From Lachnospiraceae bacterium (lineage in GTDB: Bacteria; Bacillota; Clostridia; Lachnospirales; Lachnospiraceae): a DNA stretch of 64,000 bases. The position numbers and the translations under genes are program-made. The stretch is from assembly GCA_017525525.1 (NCBI GenBank), contig JAFXSQ010000011.1, forward strand, positions 1-64,000. Direction: 5' to 3'. The number at the start of each line of letters is the position of its first letter. Positions within the stretch are counted from its first letter, which is position 1. The notes under the pieces were generated by a model. The model was given only the letters and a program-made list of their open reading frames with translations. It was not told where the DNA came from and did no database searches. Positions 45,294-55,526 of this stretch are shown here, piece after piece.

Positions 45294-46280
45294 ATGAATG
45301 ATATGAATGGCTCTGTTGAAGAAATCGTTGCGGAAACCGGCGCTGCGGATAATGCATCCAAAGAACCGGCAAACGAAAAAGCCGACGCAGATTTCAAAAC
45401 AGAAATCAAAACAGATAACAAAACAGAAATCAAATCGGAAACTAAACCGGGGGGTAAAGCGGAGGTTGTTGCGGAATCGAAAGAAGAAGCGGTAACCGAT
45501 GACGGGTTAATGTGGGAAGCTGAAGAGAGCGCTCCGAAGACAAAAGCAATCAAGCAAAGAAAAAAGAAGAAGAGAAGCTACAAAGGCATATTGGTGCTTG
45601 CGGCGCTTCTTGCGTTACTCGGAACTGTGTATTATATGTTCAAGGCTCACACAATAAAGACCGTGAATGTGACAGGCAATCAGGTTGTGTCCGAGGAGGT
45701 TATAAGGGATGCGGTGCTTGCGAGCGCGCCTTTGAACAACACAATGCTGCTTAAGTATAACACCAAATTCCATCCTATAGAGGATATTCCCTTCGTGGCA
45801 AAGCTCGACATAGATATAGTAGATAAGGATACCGTAAATGTAACGGTTTACGAGAAGTCCCTTTCGGGCTGCGTGGAGTACATGAACGGCTACGTGTTCT
45901 TCGATAAGGACGGAATAGTTCTTGAAGCGGGTAATCACCTTATTAAAGGTGTTCCTTGTATAAAAGGGCTTAAGTTCGACAACTGGGAGATGGGAGAGAG
46001 GCTCCCGGTGTCGGACGTGGCCAGATTCCAGTCGATATTAAGCATTACCCAGCTGGTGGAGAAATATCATATCGACTTAAGCGGCATCAAGTTTACGCCG
46101 GAGGACGAGATAGAGCTTTCCTGCGGGAGTGTCACTGTTGAACTCGGAAGGGGTGACTACATAGCTATACAGCTTATGAACCTGGGAAGCATATTAGAAC
46201 AGCTCGGGGACATGAAGGGCACGCTCTATATGAAGGATTTCAAGACTTCCGGGTCTACGGCAAGCTTCAGCAGAAAATAG
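45294..46280 (+). CDS. ftsQ: cell division protein FtsQ/DivIB
   Basis: 328 residues. A long acidic and Lys-rich N-terminal tail (about 1-88), a membrane segment (about 96-117), then a POTRA domain (KTVNVTGNQVVSEEVIRDAVL, about 122-142) and the FtsQ/DivIB beta domain. It works with FtsL and DivIC. ATG with AGGGGAAG 8 bases upstream is chosen over a TTG 21 bases earlier. The tail is rich in Lys/Thr/Glu repeats. Confidence 0.85.
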   Translation: MNDMNGSVEEIVAETGAADNASKEPANEKADADFKTEIKTDNKTEIKSETKPGGKAEVVAESKEEAVTDDGLMWEAEESAPKTKAIKQRKKKKRSYKGILVLAALLALLGTVYYMFKAHTIKTVNVTGNQVVSEEVIRDAVLASAPLNNTMLLKYNTKFHPIEDIPFVAKLDIDIVDKDTVNVTVYEKSLSGCVEYMNGYVFFDKDGIVLEAGNHLIKGVPCIKGLKFDNWEMGERLPVSDVARFQSILSITQLVEKYHIDLSGIKFTPEDEIELSCGSVTVELGRGDYIAIQLMNLGSILEQLGDMKGTLYMKDFKTSGSTASFSRK

Positions 46281-46307
46281 CTGTTTTTGAAAAAATGAAA
46301 TTTGGTA

Positions 46308-46336
46308 TTGAATTTTGTGATAAAAAAAGATATTAT
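46308..46336 (+). promoter_or_regulatory. probable ftsZ promoter
   Basis: TTGAAT (46308-46313), 17-base spacer, TATTAT (46331-46336). Transcription would start near 46343, leaving a 110-base leader before ftsZ. Confidence 0.6.
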
Positions 46337-46374
46337 ATGACTAATATTGCACTTTAATAAGTAAAGCTTTAAAA

Positions 46375-46416
46375 TAGTAAACTTGAATTAGTAAACTTGA
46401 ATTAGTAAACTTGAAT
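46375..46416 (+). repeat. three perfect 14-base tandem repeats in the ftsZ leader
   Basis: The unit TAGTAAACTTGAAT repeats three times without a mismatch, in the expected leader of ftsZ. A run of A follows, then the GGAGG of ftsZ. Confidence 0.95.
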
Positions 46417-46453
46417 AAAAAAAAGAGGTATTTTTATTAAGGAGGACGAGACC

Positions 46454-47716
46454 TTGTTAGAGATTAAATCAAACGACGAGAAGACGCCCGCAAGAATCCT
46501 TGTCATAGGAGTAGGCGGCGCAGGTAACAATGCAGTCAACAGAATGATCGATGAAAATGTGGAGGGTGTAGAGCTTATAGCCATAAACACAGATAAGCAG
46601 ATTCTTTCCCAGAGCCGTGCCACCACAAAGATTCAAATAGGTGAAAAACTCACCAAGGGTCTCGGCGCAGGCGCAAAGCCTGAGATTGGCGCCGGAGCGG
46701 TTGAAGAGAACCGTGAGGAGATTACCGACATCATGAAGGACGCCAACATGGTATTCGTAACCTGCGGTATGGGCGGCGGTACAGGTACAGGAGCAGCGCC
46801 CGTGGTAGCAGAGATAGCAAGAAACTTAGGCATACTTACGGTCGGCGTGGTTACAAAGCCCTTTACATTTGAGGGTAAGCCGCGTATGAACAACGCCATT
46901 AACGGTATAGCAAAGCTCAAGGAGAATGTGGATACGCTTATCGTGATTCCGAACGACAAGCTCCTTCAGATATGCGACAAGCGTACAAGCATTCCGGATG
47001 CCTTAAAGAAGGCGGACGAGGTTCTTCAGCAGGGTGTGCAGGGCGTGACAGACCTTATCAATAAGCCGGGGCTTATCAACCTTGACTTTGCCGATATCCA
47101 GACAGTCATGAGAGACAAGGGCATCGCGCACATCGGTATCGGTCGCGCAAGCGGTGACAACAAGGCTGTTGATGCAATCAAGGCAGCTATGGACAGCCCG
47201 CTTTTGGAGACAACCGTTTCCGGAGCAAGCGATATTATCGTTAACTTCTCTGGCAATATAGGTATTGTTGAAGCTTATGATGCAATTACCTACCTGACCG
47301 AGGTTTCGGGTGATACGGCCAACATCATCTTCGGTACCGTTGATAATGATGTGATGGGCGAGGACGTATGCATTACCATCATAGCTACGGGTATTCAGGA
47401 CGCTTTCGCAACCAGCGCGGGAAGCGGAGTATCCATGCCGAATCCCACAAGACCTCAGGCAAAGCCGGTGGTAACCCAGGCAACTCAGGTTCAGGCAGCG
47501 CCGTCGGTTCCGAACAGACCTCAGGCGACAGCTACAAAGCCTGATTTCCTTAACCAGACACAGGCAACGACAACGACCAGACCTACGGCGGCAAGACCTG
47601 CAGCAGCAAGACCTCAGGCAACTCAGGCGCCTCGTCAGCAGGCGGCTCAGCCCACTAAGCCTCAGACGACTAATTCATCAGGTATCAAGATTCCCGATTT
47701 CTTAAAGAGGGGTTAG
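46454..47716 (+). CDS. ftsZ: tubulin-like division protein FtsZ
   Basis: 420 residues. GTPase signature [16 protein letters not shown] (about 106-121), N-terminal [12 protein letters not shown] (about 21), and a C-terminal linker rich in Gln, Ala, Thr and Pro with the conserved end [10 protein letters not shown] that binds FtsA/SepF. It forms the Z ring. The start codon is TTG, with GGAGG 8 bases upstream; no ATG is nearby. Confidence 0.97.
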   Translation: MLEIKSNDEKTPARILVIGVGGAGNNAVNRMIDENVEGVELIAINTDKQILSQSRATTKIQIGEKLTKGLGAGAKPEIGAGAVEENREEITDIMKDANMVFVTCGMGGGTGTGAAPVVAEIARNLGILTVGVVTKPFTFEGKPRMNNAINGIAKLKENVDTLIVIPNDKLLQICDKRTSIPDALKKADEVLQQGVQGVTDLINKPGLINLDFADIQTVMRDKGIAHIGIGRASGDNKAVDAIKAAMDSPLLETTVSGASDIIVNFSGNIGIVEAYDAITYLTEVSGDTANIIFGTVDNDVMGEDVCITIIATGIQDAFATSAGSGVSMPNPTRPQAKPVVTQATQVQAAPSVPNRPQATATKPDFLNQTQATTTTRPTAARPAAARPQATQAPRQQAAQPTKPQTTNSSGIKIPDFLKRG

Positions 47717-47732
47717 TATAATAAGTACAAAA

Positions 47733-47768
47733 ATAGTTCGGAGATTTGTTGGTCTCCGGACTATTTTT
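47733..47768 (+). terminator. terminator after ftsZ
   Basis: AGTTCGGAGA/TCTCCGGACT stem (one G-U), 8-base loop, then ATTTTTTT. Confidence 0.85.
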
Positions 47769-47771
47769 TTG

Positions 47772-47800
47772 TTGCATAAAACGGTCAATAATGATAAAAT
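47772..47800 (+). promoter_or_regulatory. ilvD promoter
   Basis: TTGCAT (47772-47777), 17-base spacer, TAAAAT (47795-47800), giving a leader of about 70 bases before the ilvD ATG. The leader holds an imperfect stem (TTAAGGC / GCCCTTTAA). No T-box signature is visible. Confidence 0.6.
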
Positions 47801-47876
47801 ACACGTTGATTGCGCTTTAAGGCGTACTCTTTTTCGTGCCCTTTAAGCAGAGTAATACAGAAAGGATGTATTCATT

Positions 47877-49541
47877 ATGAAGAGTGACAATGTTAAAAGC
47901 GGTATGCAGCAAGCACCGCACAGAAGTCTGTTTAATGCCCTCGGTATGACTGAGGAGGAGATGAAGAAGCCTATGGTCGGTATCGTGTGCTCCTACAACG
48001 AGATTGTTCCCGGACACATGAACCTTGATAAGATTGCTCAGGCCGTCAAGCTCGGTGTGGCTGAGGCAGGCGGCGTGCCTGTCATGTTCCCGGCTATTGC
48101 CGTCTGCGACGGTATTGCGATGGGACACATAGGTATGAAGTATTCTCTCGTCACAAGGGATCTTATTGCAGACTCCACAGAGTGCATGGCTCTTGCGCAT
48201 CAGTTTGACGCTCTTGTAATGATACCTAATTGTGATAAAAATGTACCCGGTCTTCTTATGGCTGCAGCAAGGGTAAATGTACCGACGGTCTTCGTATCCG
48301 GCGGTCCCATGCTTGCGGGACATGTCAAGGGCAAGAAGACTTCTCTTTCCTCCATGTTCGAGGCTGTAGGCGCTTACGCCGCAGGCAAGATTACTGAGGA
48401 GGATGTCTACGATTATGAGTGTCATACCTGTCCGACCTGCGGTTCATGTTCGGGTATGTACACTGCTAATTCCATGAACTGCCTTACAGAGGCACTCGGC
48501 ATGGGACTTCCCGGCAACGGAACGATTCCGGCAGTCTACAGCGAGAGACTTAAGCTTGCAAAGAAGGCAGGCTACGCTGTTATGGATATGCTTGCTAAGG
48601 ATATCCGCCCGAGAGATATAATAACAAAAGAAGCTATCATGAATGCGCTTACCGTGGATATGGCCCTCGGATGCTCGACTAATTCCATGCTCCATATTCC
48701 GGCAATCGCTCACGAGATAGGCTTTGACTTTGATATAGCTATGGCCAACGAGATATCGGAGAAGACTCCGAACCTCTGCCACCTCGCTCCTGCAGGTCCT
48801 ACTTATATGGAAGACTTAAATGAAGCCGGCGGCGTGTATGCGGTTATTAAGCAGCTTTGCGAGCTCGGCCTTATAAATGAGGACTGCAAGACCGTTACGG
48901 GCAAGACTATAGGCGAGGCTGTGAAGAATTCATTCAACAGAAATCCTGAGGTTATAAGACCTCTCGATAATCCATATTCGAAGACCGGCGGACTTGCCGT
49001 TCTCAAGGGCAATCTTGCTCCGGATGGTTCTGTGGTTAAGCGCTCCGCGGTTGTTCCCGAGATGCTTGTTCACGAGGGTCCCGCAAGAGTATTTGAGTGT
49101 GAGGAAGATGCAATAGACGCCATAAAGGGCGGTAAGATAAAGGAAGGCGATGTGGTCGTTATCCGCTACGAAGGTCCTAAGGGCGGCCCGGGCATGAGAG
49201 AGATGCTCAATCCCACATCAGCTATCGCAGGCATGGGACTCGGCTCGACCGTTGCTCTTATAACAGACGGTCGTTTCTCGGGCGCAAGCCGCGGAGCTTC
49301 AATCGGACACGTATCTCCCGAGGCTGCAGTCGGCGGACCGATAGCTCTCGTAGAAGAGGGAGACATCATCAGCATAGATATCAATGCATGCACCCTTAAC
49401 TTAAAGGTTTCGGATGAGGAGCTTGCAAAGCGTAAGGCTGCATGGACACCGAGAGAGCCGAAGGTAACTACCGGATATCTTGCAAGATACGAGAAGATGG
49501 TTACCTCAGGAAACCGCGGAGCGGTGCTTGAACTTAAGTAA
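47877..49541 (+). CDS. ilvD: dihydroxy-acid dehydratase
   Basis: 554 residues. Iron-sulfur cysteines in [10 protein letters not shown] (about 118-127) and [19 protein letters not shown] (about 184); later GRFSGAS region (about 461). It dehydrates dihydroxy acids in valine, leucine and isoleucine synthesis. AAAGGA lies upstream. It is a separate unit from ilvB because a promoter and a repeat lie between. Confidence 0.96.
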   Translation: MKSDNVKSGMQQAPHRSLFNALGMTEEEMKKPMVGIVCSYNEIVPGHMNLDKIAQAVKLGVAEAGGVPVMFPAIAVCDGIAMGHIGMKYSLVTRDLIADSTECMALAHQFDALVMIPNCDKNVPGLLMAAARVNVPTVFVSGGPMLAGHVKGKKTSLSSMFEAVGAYAAGKITEEDVYDYECHTCPTCGSCSGMYTANSMNCLTEALGMGLPGNGTIPAVYSERLKLAKKAGYAVMDMLAKDIRPRDIITKEAIMNALTVDMALGCSTNSMLHIPAIAHEIGFDFDIAMANEISEKTPNLCHLAPAGPTYMEDLNEAGGVYAVIKQLCELGLINEDCKTVTGKTIGEAVKNSFNRNPEVIRPLDNPYSKTGGLAVLKGNLAPDGSVVKRSAVVPEMLVHEGPARVFECEEDAIDAIKGGKIKEGDVVVIRYEGPKGGPGMREMLNPTSAIAGMGLGSTVALITDGRFSGASRGASIGHVSPEAAVGGPIALVEEGDIISIDINACTLNLKVSDEELAKRKAAWTPREPKVTTGYLARYEKMVTSGNRGAVLELK

Positions 49542-49544
49542 TGC

Positions 49545-49573
49545 TTGAAGAACGAAGGATATAGTGATATAAT
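49545..49573 (+). promoter_or_regulatory. probable promoter upstream of ilvB
   Basis: TTGAAG (49545-49550), 17-base spacer, TATAAT (49568-49573). A transcript from here would run through two repeat copies before ilvB, giving a leader of over 200 bases. Confidence 0.55.
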
Positions 49574-49607
49574 ACTCGCTACATTTTTTCATGCACTCAG
49601 AATTATG

Positions 49608-49743
49608 TGTCATTCTGAGCGAAGCGACGCAGACCTCAATGCGAAGCGTTGAGGTGCCGGCCTTCGATGTCATAAGGAATCCACCGCAAGCGGTACCCCT
49701 TATGACGAAATGCGAGGGCTTGCGAAGCAACAGGAAGAATCTT
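49608..49743 (+). repeat. dispersed hairpin repeat, copy B
   Basis: 136 bases, from TGTCATTCTGAGCGAAGC to AAGAATCTT. It nearly matches copy A (36424-36559, opposite strand). Frames across it (also at copy C) encode the same peptide but are not genes. Confidence 0.92.
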
Positions 49744-49752
49744 AAGCAGGAG

Positions 49753-49780
49753 TGTCATTCTGAGCGAAGCGAAGAATCTT
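49753..49780 (+). repeat. short 28-base form of the repeat
   Basis: Identical to the copy in the mobile element at 6817-6844. Ten bases after copy B. It holds the outer ends of the long form joined directly, i.e. the long form minus its 108-base center. Confidence 0.9.
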
Positions 49781-49813
49781 AAATAAGAAATAATTTGAAA
49801 GGAAGTTTAGTAT

Positions 49814-51508
49814 ATGAAGCAGTTGACAGGATCTGAAATCATAATCGAGTGTCTCAAGGAACAGGGCGTTGACACGGTTTTCGGTTATCCGGGAGGAACC
49901 ATCCTGAATGTGTACGATGAGCTCTACAAGCATCAGGATGAGATACATCATGTGCTTACCTCTCACGAGCAGGGCGCAGCACATGCCGCAGATGGATACG
50001 CGAGAGCAACAGGCAAGGTTGGTGTCTGTATGGCGACATCCGGTCCCGGAGCGACTAATTTAGTAACAGGTATAGCTACAGCTTACATGGATTCAATTCC
50101 GCTTGTGGCTATTACCGCTAACGTTAACGTTGCGGCGCTCGGAAAGGACAGCTTCCAGGAGATAGATATCTGCGGAGTGGTAATGCCTATCACGAAGCAC
50201 AGCTTTATAGTAAAGAATGTTCACGAGCTTGCGAACACCTTGAGAAGGGCCTTCAAGATAGCAAAGAGTGGCCGCCCGGGTCCGGTGCTTGTGGATGTGA
50301 CCAAGGATGTTACCGCAAATGTAGCCGACTTCGAGCCGAAGGCTCCGGAGACAATCAAGGCCGTTACCGAGACCATAGATGCGGACGATCTTGACAAGGC
50401 TATACGTATTATAGAAAAGGCCGAGAGACCGTTCATCGTATGCGGTGGCGGTGTAATTGCGGCAGACGCTTCCGAGGAATTAAAGAAGTTCGCTAAGAAG
50501 ATAGATGCTCCGGTGTGCGATACACTTATGGGCAAGGGCGCATTTCCGGGGACGGACGAGCGCTATACAGGTATGCTCGGAATGCATGGAACCAAGGTTT
50601 CAAACTTCGGCATTAACAAGGCGGATGTTGTTATAGTTGTAGGCGCAAGGTTCTCGGACAGAGTTACCGGCAATGCCGCAAAGTTCTGCCAGAATGCGAA
50701 GATAGTTCAGATAGATGTGGATGCGGCCGAAATTAACAAGAATGTAGTCGTTGACGCTGCTGTGGTTGGTGATGCTAAGGAAGTATTGAAGATGATTACC
50801 ACGCGCATCAAGTCATCCAAGAAGCCCGAGTGGCAGGCTGAGTTAGAAGAACTCAAAGAGAAGTACGCCGACACTACAGACCTTACTGCTATGTCGGGTC
50901 CGGCTATCATCAACAAGATCTATGAGCTTACCAAGGGTAAGGCGACCATCACTACCGATGTAGGCCAGCACCAGATGTGGGCAGCTCAGTACTTCAAGTA
51001 CACCAAGCCCAGACAGTTCCTTTCATCGGGCGGTCTCGGTACCATGGGTTACGGCGTAGGCGCTTCGATAGGAGCCAAGGTGGGTACACCGGACAACGTG
51101 GTTGTCAACATCGCCGGAGACGGATGTTTCAGAATGAACATGAACGAGATAGCAACAGCAGCCCGTTACAACATCCCGATTATACAGGTTGTCATCAACA
51201 ACCATGTGCTCGGTATGGTTCGCCAGTGGCAGACGCTTTTCTACGGAAAGCGTTATTCAAGCACAGTGCTTAATGACAATGTAGACTTTGCCAAGGTTGC
51301 GGATGCACTCGGCGCTACAGGCATAACAGCCACAACCTTAGATGAGTTCGAGGCGGCATTCAAGAAGGCCTTAAAGCTCGGCAAGCCGGTTGTTATAGAC
51401 TGTATCATAGACAAGGACGATAAGGTATGGCCGATGGTTGCTGCAGGACAGCCGCTTGAGACCTGCTTTGACGCAAATGACATAGAGAAAGATAAGAAAA
51501 AGAAATAG
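49814..51508 (+). CDS. ilvB: acetolactate synthase, large (catalytic) subunit
   Basis: 564 residues. TPP-binding enzyme: SHEQGAAHAADGYARATG (about 49-66, Glu for catalysis), GDGCFRMN (about 435) and later NNHVLGM (about 459). It joins pyruvate to make acetolactate. The regulatory subunit ilvN is not adjacent. AAAGGAAG lies upstream. It begins a run of closely spaced genes to glgB. Confidence 0.95.
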   Translation: MKQLTGSEIIIECLKEQGVDTVFGYPGGTILNVYDELYKHQDEIHHVLTSHEQGAAHAADGYARATGKVGVCMATSGPGATNLVTGIATAYMDSIPLVAITANVNVAALGKDSFQEIDICGVVMPITKHSFIVKNVHELANTLRRAFKIAKSGRPGPVLVDVTKDVTANVADFEPKAPETIKAVTETIDADDLDKAIRIIEKAERPFIVCGGGVIAADASEELKKFAKKIDAPVCDTLMGKGAFPGTDERYTGMLGMHGTKVSNFGINKADVVIVVGARFSDRVTGNAAKFCQNAKIVQIDVDAAEINKNVVVDAAVVGDAKEVLKMITTRIKSSKKPEWQAELEELKEKYADTTDLTAMSGPAIINKIYELTKGKATITTDVGQHQMWAAQYFKYTKPRQFLSSGGLGTMGYGVGASIGAKVGTPDNVVVNIAGDGCFRMNMNEIATAARYNIPIIQVVINNHVLGMVRQWQTLFYGKRYSSTVLNDNVDFAKVADALGATGITATTLDEFEAAFKKALKLGKPVVIDCIIDKDDKVWPMVAAGQPLETCFDANDIEKDKKKK

Positions 51509-51524
51509 GGAGGAAGAGGACATT

Positions 51525-52607
51525 ATGTCAAGAGTATTTAATTTTTCAGCAGGACCTTCAATTCTGCCGGAGGTAGTTTTAAGACAGGCAGCAGACGAGA
51601 TGCTTGATTACAAGGGATCAGGCATGAGCGTTATGGAGATGAGCCACCGCTCAAAGGTATATGACAACATCATCAAAGAGGCTGAGAAGGACTTAAGGGA
51701 TCTTATGAAGATACCTGACAATTACAAGGTTCTTTTCCTTCAGGGCGGTGCTTCACAGCAGTTCTCGGCTATCCCGATGAATCTTATGATAAATGGTGTA
51801 GCAGATTACATTATCACAGGTCAGTGGGCTAAGAAGGCTTACGAGGAAGCTCAGAAGTATGGTAAGGCCAATGCCGTTGCTTCATCTGCCGACAAGACAT
51901 TCTCTTACATTCCGGACTGCTCGGATCTTCCGATATCTCCGGATGCAGACTATGTGTACATCTGCCACAACAACACAATCTACGGTACAACCTTCAAGGA
52001 GCTCCCGAACACCAAGGGCAAGATCCTTGTAGCTGATATGTCTTCAGACATACTTTCACAGCCTGTAAATGTATCGGATTACGGCCTCATTTACTTCGGT
52101 GTTCAGAAGAACGTGGGACCTGCCGGCGTAGTTATAGTCATCATCCGCGAGGATCTTATAAGAGATGACGTTATGCCGCTTACTCCGACCATGCTCAAGT
52201 ACAAGACACAGGCTGACAACGATTCACTTTACAACACACCTCCGTGCTATGGTATCTACATCTGCGGTCTTGTGTTCAAGTGGGTAAAGGAGATGGGCGG
52301 CCTTTCGGCCATGAAGACACACAACGAGAAGAAGGCTGCAATCCTCTATGACTTCCTTGACAGCTCAGATATGTTCAAGGGAACTGTAGTAAAGAAGGAC
52401 CGTTCACTCATGAACGTACCTTTCGTTACAGGAAATGAGGAGCTTGACGCTAAGTTCGTTAAGGAAGCAACAGCAGCAGGCTTTGTTAACCTTAAGGGCC
52501 ACAGAAGCGTAGGCGGTATGAGAGCATCCATCTACAATGCTATGCCTATCGAGGGTGTGGAGAAGCTTGTTGACTTTATGAAGGATTTCGAAGCTAAGAA
52601 TAAGTAA
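51525..52607 (+). CDS. serC: phosphoserine aminotransferase
   Basis: 360 residues. FNFSAGPSILPEVVL at the start, LFLQGGASQQFSAIP (about 67), and the PLP lysine in FGVQKNVGPAGVV (about 196). It converts phosphohydroxypyruvate to phosphoserine. GGAGG precedes the ATG; 16 bases after ilvB. Confidence 0.96.
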   Translation: MSRVFNFSAGPSILPEVVLRQAADEMLDYKGSGMSVMEMSHRSKVYDNIIKEAEKDLRDLMKIPDNYKVLFLQGGASQQFSAIPMNLMINGVADYIITGQWAKKAYEEAQKYGKANAVASSADKTFSYIPDCSDLPISPDADYVYICHNNTIYGTTFKELPNTKGKILVADMSSDILSQPVNVSDYGLIYFGVQKNVGPAGVVIVIIREDLIRDDVMPLTPTMLKYKTQADNDSLYNTPPCYGIYICGLVFKWVKEMGGLSAMKTHNEKKAAILYDFLDSSDMFKGTVVKKDRSLMNVPFVTGNEELDAKFVKEATAAGFVNLKGHRSVGGMRASIYNAMPIEGVEKLVDFMKDFEAKNK

Positions 52608-52623
52608 GGAGTATACAAAAACC

Positions 52624-53787
52624 ATGACAAAGATAAATTGCCTTAATCCTATCGCAGCCTGCGGTATGGACTTATTTACAGATAATTATGAGACCACAGA
52701 CAAGTTCGAGGAGGCTGACGTCGTTCTTGTAAGAAGCGCAGCAATGCATGACCTTGAGCTTTCTGACAACCTTGTTGCGGTAGCCCGCGCAGGCGCAGGC
52801 GTTAACAATATCCCGCTTGATAAGTGCGCTGAGAAGGGTATCGTTGTATTCAACACACCGGGCGCAAACGCAAACGGCGTTAAGGAGCTTGTTATAGCAG
52901 GCCTTCTTCTTGCATCAAGAGACATCACAGGCGGTTATAACTGGGTTAAGGAGAACGCTTCTGACGAGAATATCGCCAAGGCTGTAGAGAAGAAGAAGTC
53001 AGCATTTGCAGGTACCGAGGTAATGGGCAAGAAGCTCGGTGTTATCGGTCTCGGTGCCATAGGCGCAAAGGTTGCAAACATCGGTTTCAGACTCGGTATG
53101 GATGTTATGGGCTACGATCCCTTCGTATCGGTTGACGCCGCATGGAGACTGTCAAGCCACGTAAAGCACATTACCAATGTTGATGAAATCTACAGAGAGT
53201 GCGATTACATAACCATACATGTACCTGCTTTGGATAGCACAAAGGGCATGCTCAACAAGGATGCATTTGCTCAGATGAAGGATGGAGTTAAGATTCTCAA
53301 CTTCGCAAGAGATATCCTTGTAAATGATGACGATATGATAGAGGCTTTAGCTTCAGGTAAGGTAGGCAGATATGTTACCGACTTCCCGAATGCTAAGATT
53401 GCGGGAGTTGACGGTGTTATCACACTTCCTCACTTAGGCGCTTCGACAGCAGAGTCGGAAGACAACTGTGCGGTTATGGCTGTTCAGCAGATTATGGATT
53501 TTGTAGAGAACGGTAATATCAAGAATTCCGTTAACTATCCGGCTTGCGATGCAGGCGTATGCCAGGCAGCTTCAAGAATAAGCGTATGCCACAAGAACAT
53601 TCCGAACATGATTACCAGATTTACCGGAATCTTATCCGCTGACGGCATCAATGTATCGGACATGGTTTCAAAGTCAAAGGGCGACTGGGCATACTCCATG
53701 CTTGACCTTTCAAAGCAGGCCGACGAAAAGGCTATCGCCGACATCGAGGCAATCGACGGAGTAGTTAAGGTTCGTGTTATAAAGTAA
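52624..53787 (+). CDS. serA: phosphoglycerate dehydrogenase
   Basis: 387 residues. NAD-binding GVIGLGAIGAKVANIG (about 139-154), the catalytic His in TLPHLGASTAESE (about 268), and a C-terminal ACT-like domain (about 320-387) that normally senses serine. It is the first step of serine synthesis and sits in the order serC-serA. 16 bases after serC. It is a compact form without the long intervening domain. Confidence 0.94.
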   Translation: MTKINCLNPIAACGMDLFTDNYETTDKFEEADVVLVRSAAMHDLELSDNLVAVARAGAGVNNIPLDKCAEKGIVVFNTPGANANGVKELVIAGLLLASRDITGGYNWVKENASDENIAKAVEKKKSAFAGTEVMGKKLGVIGLGAIGAKVANIGFRLGMDVMGYDPFVSVDAAWRLSSHVKHITNVDEIYRECDYITIHVPALDSTKGMLNKDAFAQMKDGVKILNFARDILVNDDDMIEALASGKVGRYVTDFPNAKIAGVDGVITLPHLGASTAESEDNCAVMAVQQIMDFVENGNIKNSVNYPACDAGVCQAASRISVCHKNIPNMITRFTGILSADGINVSDMVSKSKGDWAYSMLDLSKQADEKAIADIEAIDGVVKVRVIK

Positions 53788-53808
53788 TATGATAAGAAGG
53801 TGTGAATT

Positions 53809-54894
53809 ATGAGCGATAAATTAAAGGTAGGCATTTTAGGCGGAACCGGTATGGTCGGTCAGCGCTTTATATCTATACTTGAGAACCATCCCTGGTTTGA
53901 GGTGGTAACCATAGCAGCAAGCCCGCGCAGCGCAGGCAAGACCTATGAGGAGGCAGTGGGTGACCGTTGGAAGATGGATACTCCGATGCCGGAGGCTGTT
54001 AAGAAGCTTGTTGTGTACAATGTAAATGAGGTTGAGAAGGTTGCTTCCACGGTTGATTTCGTATTCTCTGCGGTTGACATGACCAAGGACGAGATCAAGG
54101 CTATCGAGGAAGCTTATGCCAAGACCGAGACTCCTGTTGTTTCCAACAACTCGGCTCACCGTTGGACACCGGATGTTCCTATGATCATCCCGGAGATTAA
54201 CGATGCTCATACGGATGTGATCGAGTTCCAGAGGAAGAGACTCGGTACCGAGAAGGGATTTATCGCAGTTAAACCTAACTGCTCAATCCAGTCCTACACA
54301 CCTTGCTTGGCTGCATGGATGGAGTATGAGCCCTACGAGGTTATAGCTTCAACCTATCAGGCTATTTCGGGTGCAGGCAAGACCTTCAAGGACTGGCCGG
54401 AGATGGTGGGCAATATCATCCCCTATATCGGCGGCGAGGAAGAGAAGTCCGAGAAGGAGCCTTTAAGAATATTCGGACATATCGAGAACGGCGTGATAGT
54501 ACCGGCAGAGTCACCGAAGATCTCATGCCAGTGCATCAGAGTGCCTGTATTGAACGGACACACCGCAACCGTATTCGTTAAGTTCAGGAAGAAGCCGACC
54601 AAGGAAGAGCTTATAGCTAAGCTTGAGAGCTTCTCGGGAGTTCCTCAGGAGCTTAACCTTCCTTCAGCACCGAAGCAGTTCATCAAGTATATGGAGGAGG
54701 ACAATCGTCCTCAGGTTTCTCTTGATGTTGACTACGAGGGCGGAATGGGCGTGACAGTCGGCAGACTCAGAGAGGATACCATCTACGATTACAAGTTCGT
54801 AGGCCTTTCGCACAATACTTTAAGAGGCGCTGCAGGCGGCGCGGTTCTGTGCGCTGAATTACTTAAGGCTAAGGGATTTATCAACAAGAAATAA
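53809..54894 (+). CDS. asd: aspartate-semialdehyde dehydrogenase
   Basis: 361 residues. GGTGMVGQRF (about 12-21), catalytic Cys in KPNCSIQSY (about 161) and a His in VLNGHTATVF (about 248). It resembles the archaeal/fungal-type Asd more than the E. coli type. It makes aspartate semialdehyde for lysine, threonine, methionine and diaminopimelate. 21 bases after serA. Confidence 0.93.
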   Translation: MSDKLKVGILGGTGMVGQRFISILENHPWFEVVTIAASPRSAGKTYEEAVGDRWKMDTPMPEAVKKLVVYNVNEVEKVASTVDFVFSAVDMTKDEIKAIEEAYAKTETPVVSNNSAHRWTPDVPMIIPEINDAHTDVIEFQRKRLGTEKGFIAVKPNCSIQSYTPCLAAWMEYEPYEVIASTYQAISGAGKTFKDWPEMVGNIIPYIGGEEEKSEKEPLRIFGHIENGVIVPAESPKISCQCIRVPVLNGHTATVFVKFRKKPTKEELIAKLESFSGVPQELNLPSAPKQFIKYMEEDNRPQVSLDVDYEGGMGVTVGRLREDTIYDYKFVGLSHNTLRGAAGGAVLCAELLKAKGFINKK

Positions 54895-54934
54895 TTAAGA
54901 ATACATTTATAATTCAGAAGGGAGTTACCTAAAA

Positions 54935-55501
54935 GTGAAGAAGCTTATACTCGTTACATCACCGCCGGCATGCGGCAAGACATTTATCTCAAAGAAGCTT
55001 GCAAAAGCACTTAACAATTGTGTTTATCTCGATAAGGATACACTTATCGTTCTTTCAAAGCAGATATTCAAGGTTGCCGGAGAAGAGTACAACCGTTCAT
55101 CCGATTTCTTCCAGAGAGAGATCAGGGATTACGAATATTATGCCGTTTTGGACATAGCCTTCGAGGCTCTTGATTACAATGATACCGTTCTTATCAATGC
55201 TCCTTTCACGGACGAGATAAGAGACAAGGAGTATCTTGACGGCTTAAGGAAGAAGCTTGCCGACAAGGGCGCGGAGCTCTTCGTTGTTTGGGTTCACACA
55301 GACATAGAGGTAGCTCACCAGCGCATGATCAAGCGCGCTTCCGACAGAGATTCATGGAAGCTCGAGAACTGGGACGAGTATGTGAAGACACAGCGCTTCG
55401 ATCAGCCGGAAGGCATACCGGAGCTTTTCGTGTTCAACAATTCTTCGGACGAGGATTATAAGAAGTCTCTTGACGCTGCGGTTAAGGCAATTAGAGGCTA
55501 A
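54935..55501 (+). CDS. P-loop AAA-type kinase-like protein
   Basis: 188 residues. A Walker A SPPACGKTFISKKLA (about 9-22), a switch-like LINAPFTDE and a HTDIEVAHQRMIKR lid region (about 127). It resembles small-molecule kinases. The substrate is unknown. Start is GTG with GGGAG about 11 bases upstream. Its operon place suggests amino-acid or sugar metabolism. Confidence 0.7.
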   Translation: MKKLILVTSPPACGKTFISKKLAKALNNCVYLDKDTLIVLSKQIFKVAGEEYNRSSDFFQREIRDYEYYAVLDIAFEALDYNDTVLINAPFTDEIRDKEYLDGLRKKLADKGAELFVVWVHTDIEVAHQRMIKRASDRDSWKLENWDEYVKTQRFDQPEGIPELFVFNNSSDEDYKKSLDAAVKAIRG

Positions 55502-55526
55502 GACGATAGGATAAGAGGGTAAATGT

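Noticed and set aside
46281..46453. CRISPR array suggested by tandem repeats before ftsZ
   Set aside because: Units are adjacent without spacers and only 14 bases long.
47801..47876. T-box or other riboswitch before ilvD
   Set aside because: Leader is only about 70 bases and lacks the T-box sequence (AGGGTGGNACCGCG-like) or a terminator.
49591..49782. 63-codon frame in the ilvD-ilvB gap
   Set aside because: It is made by the dispersed repeat; the same peptide appears at 59032-59217 in another copy, with no ribosome-binding site.
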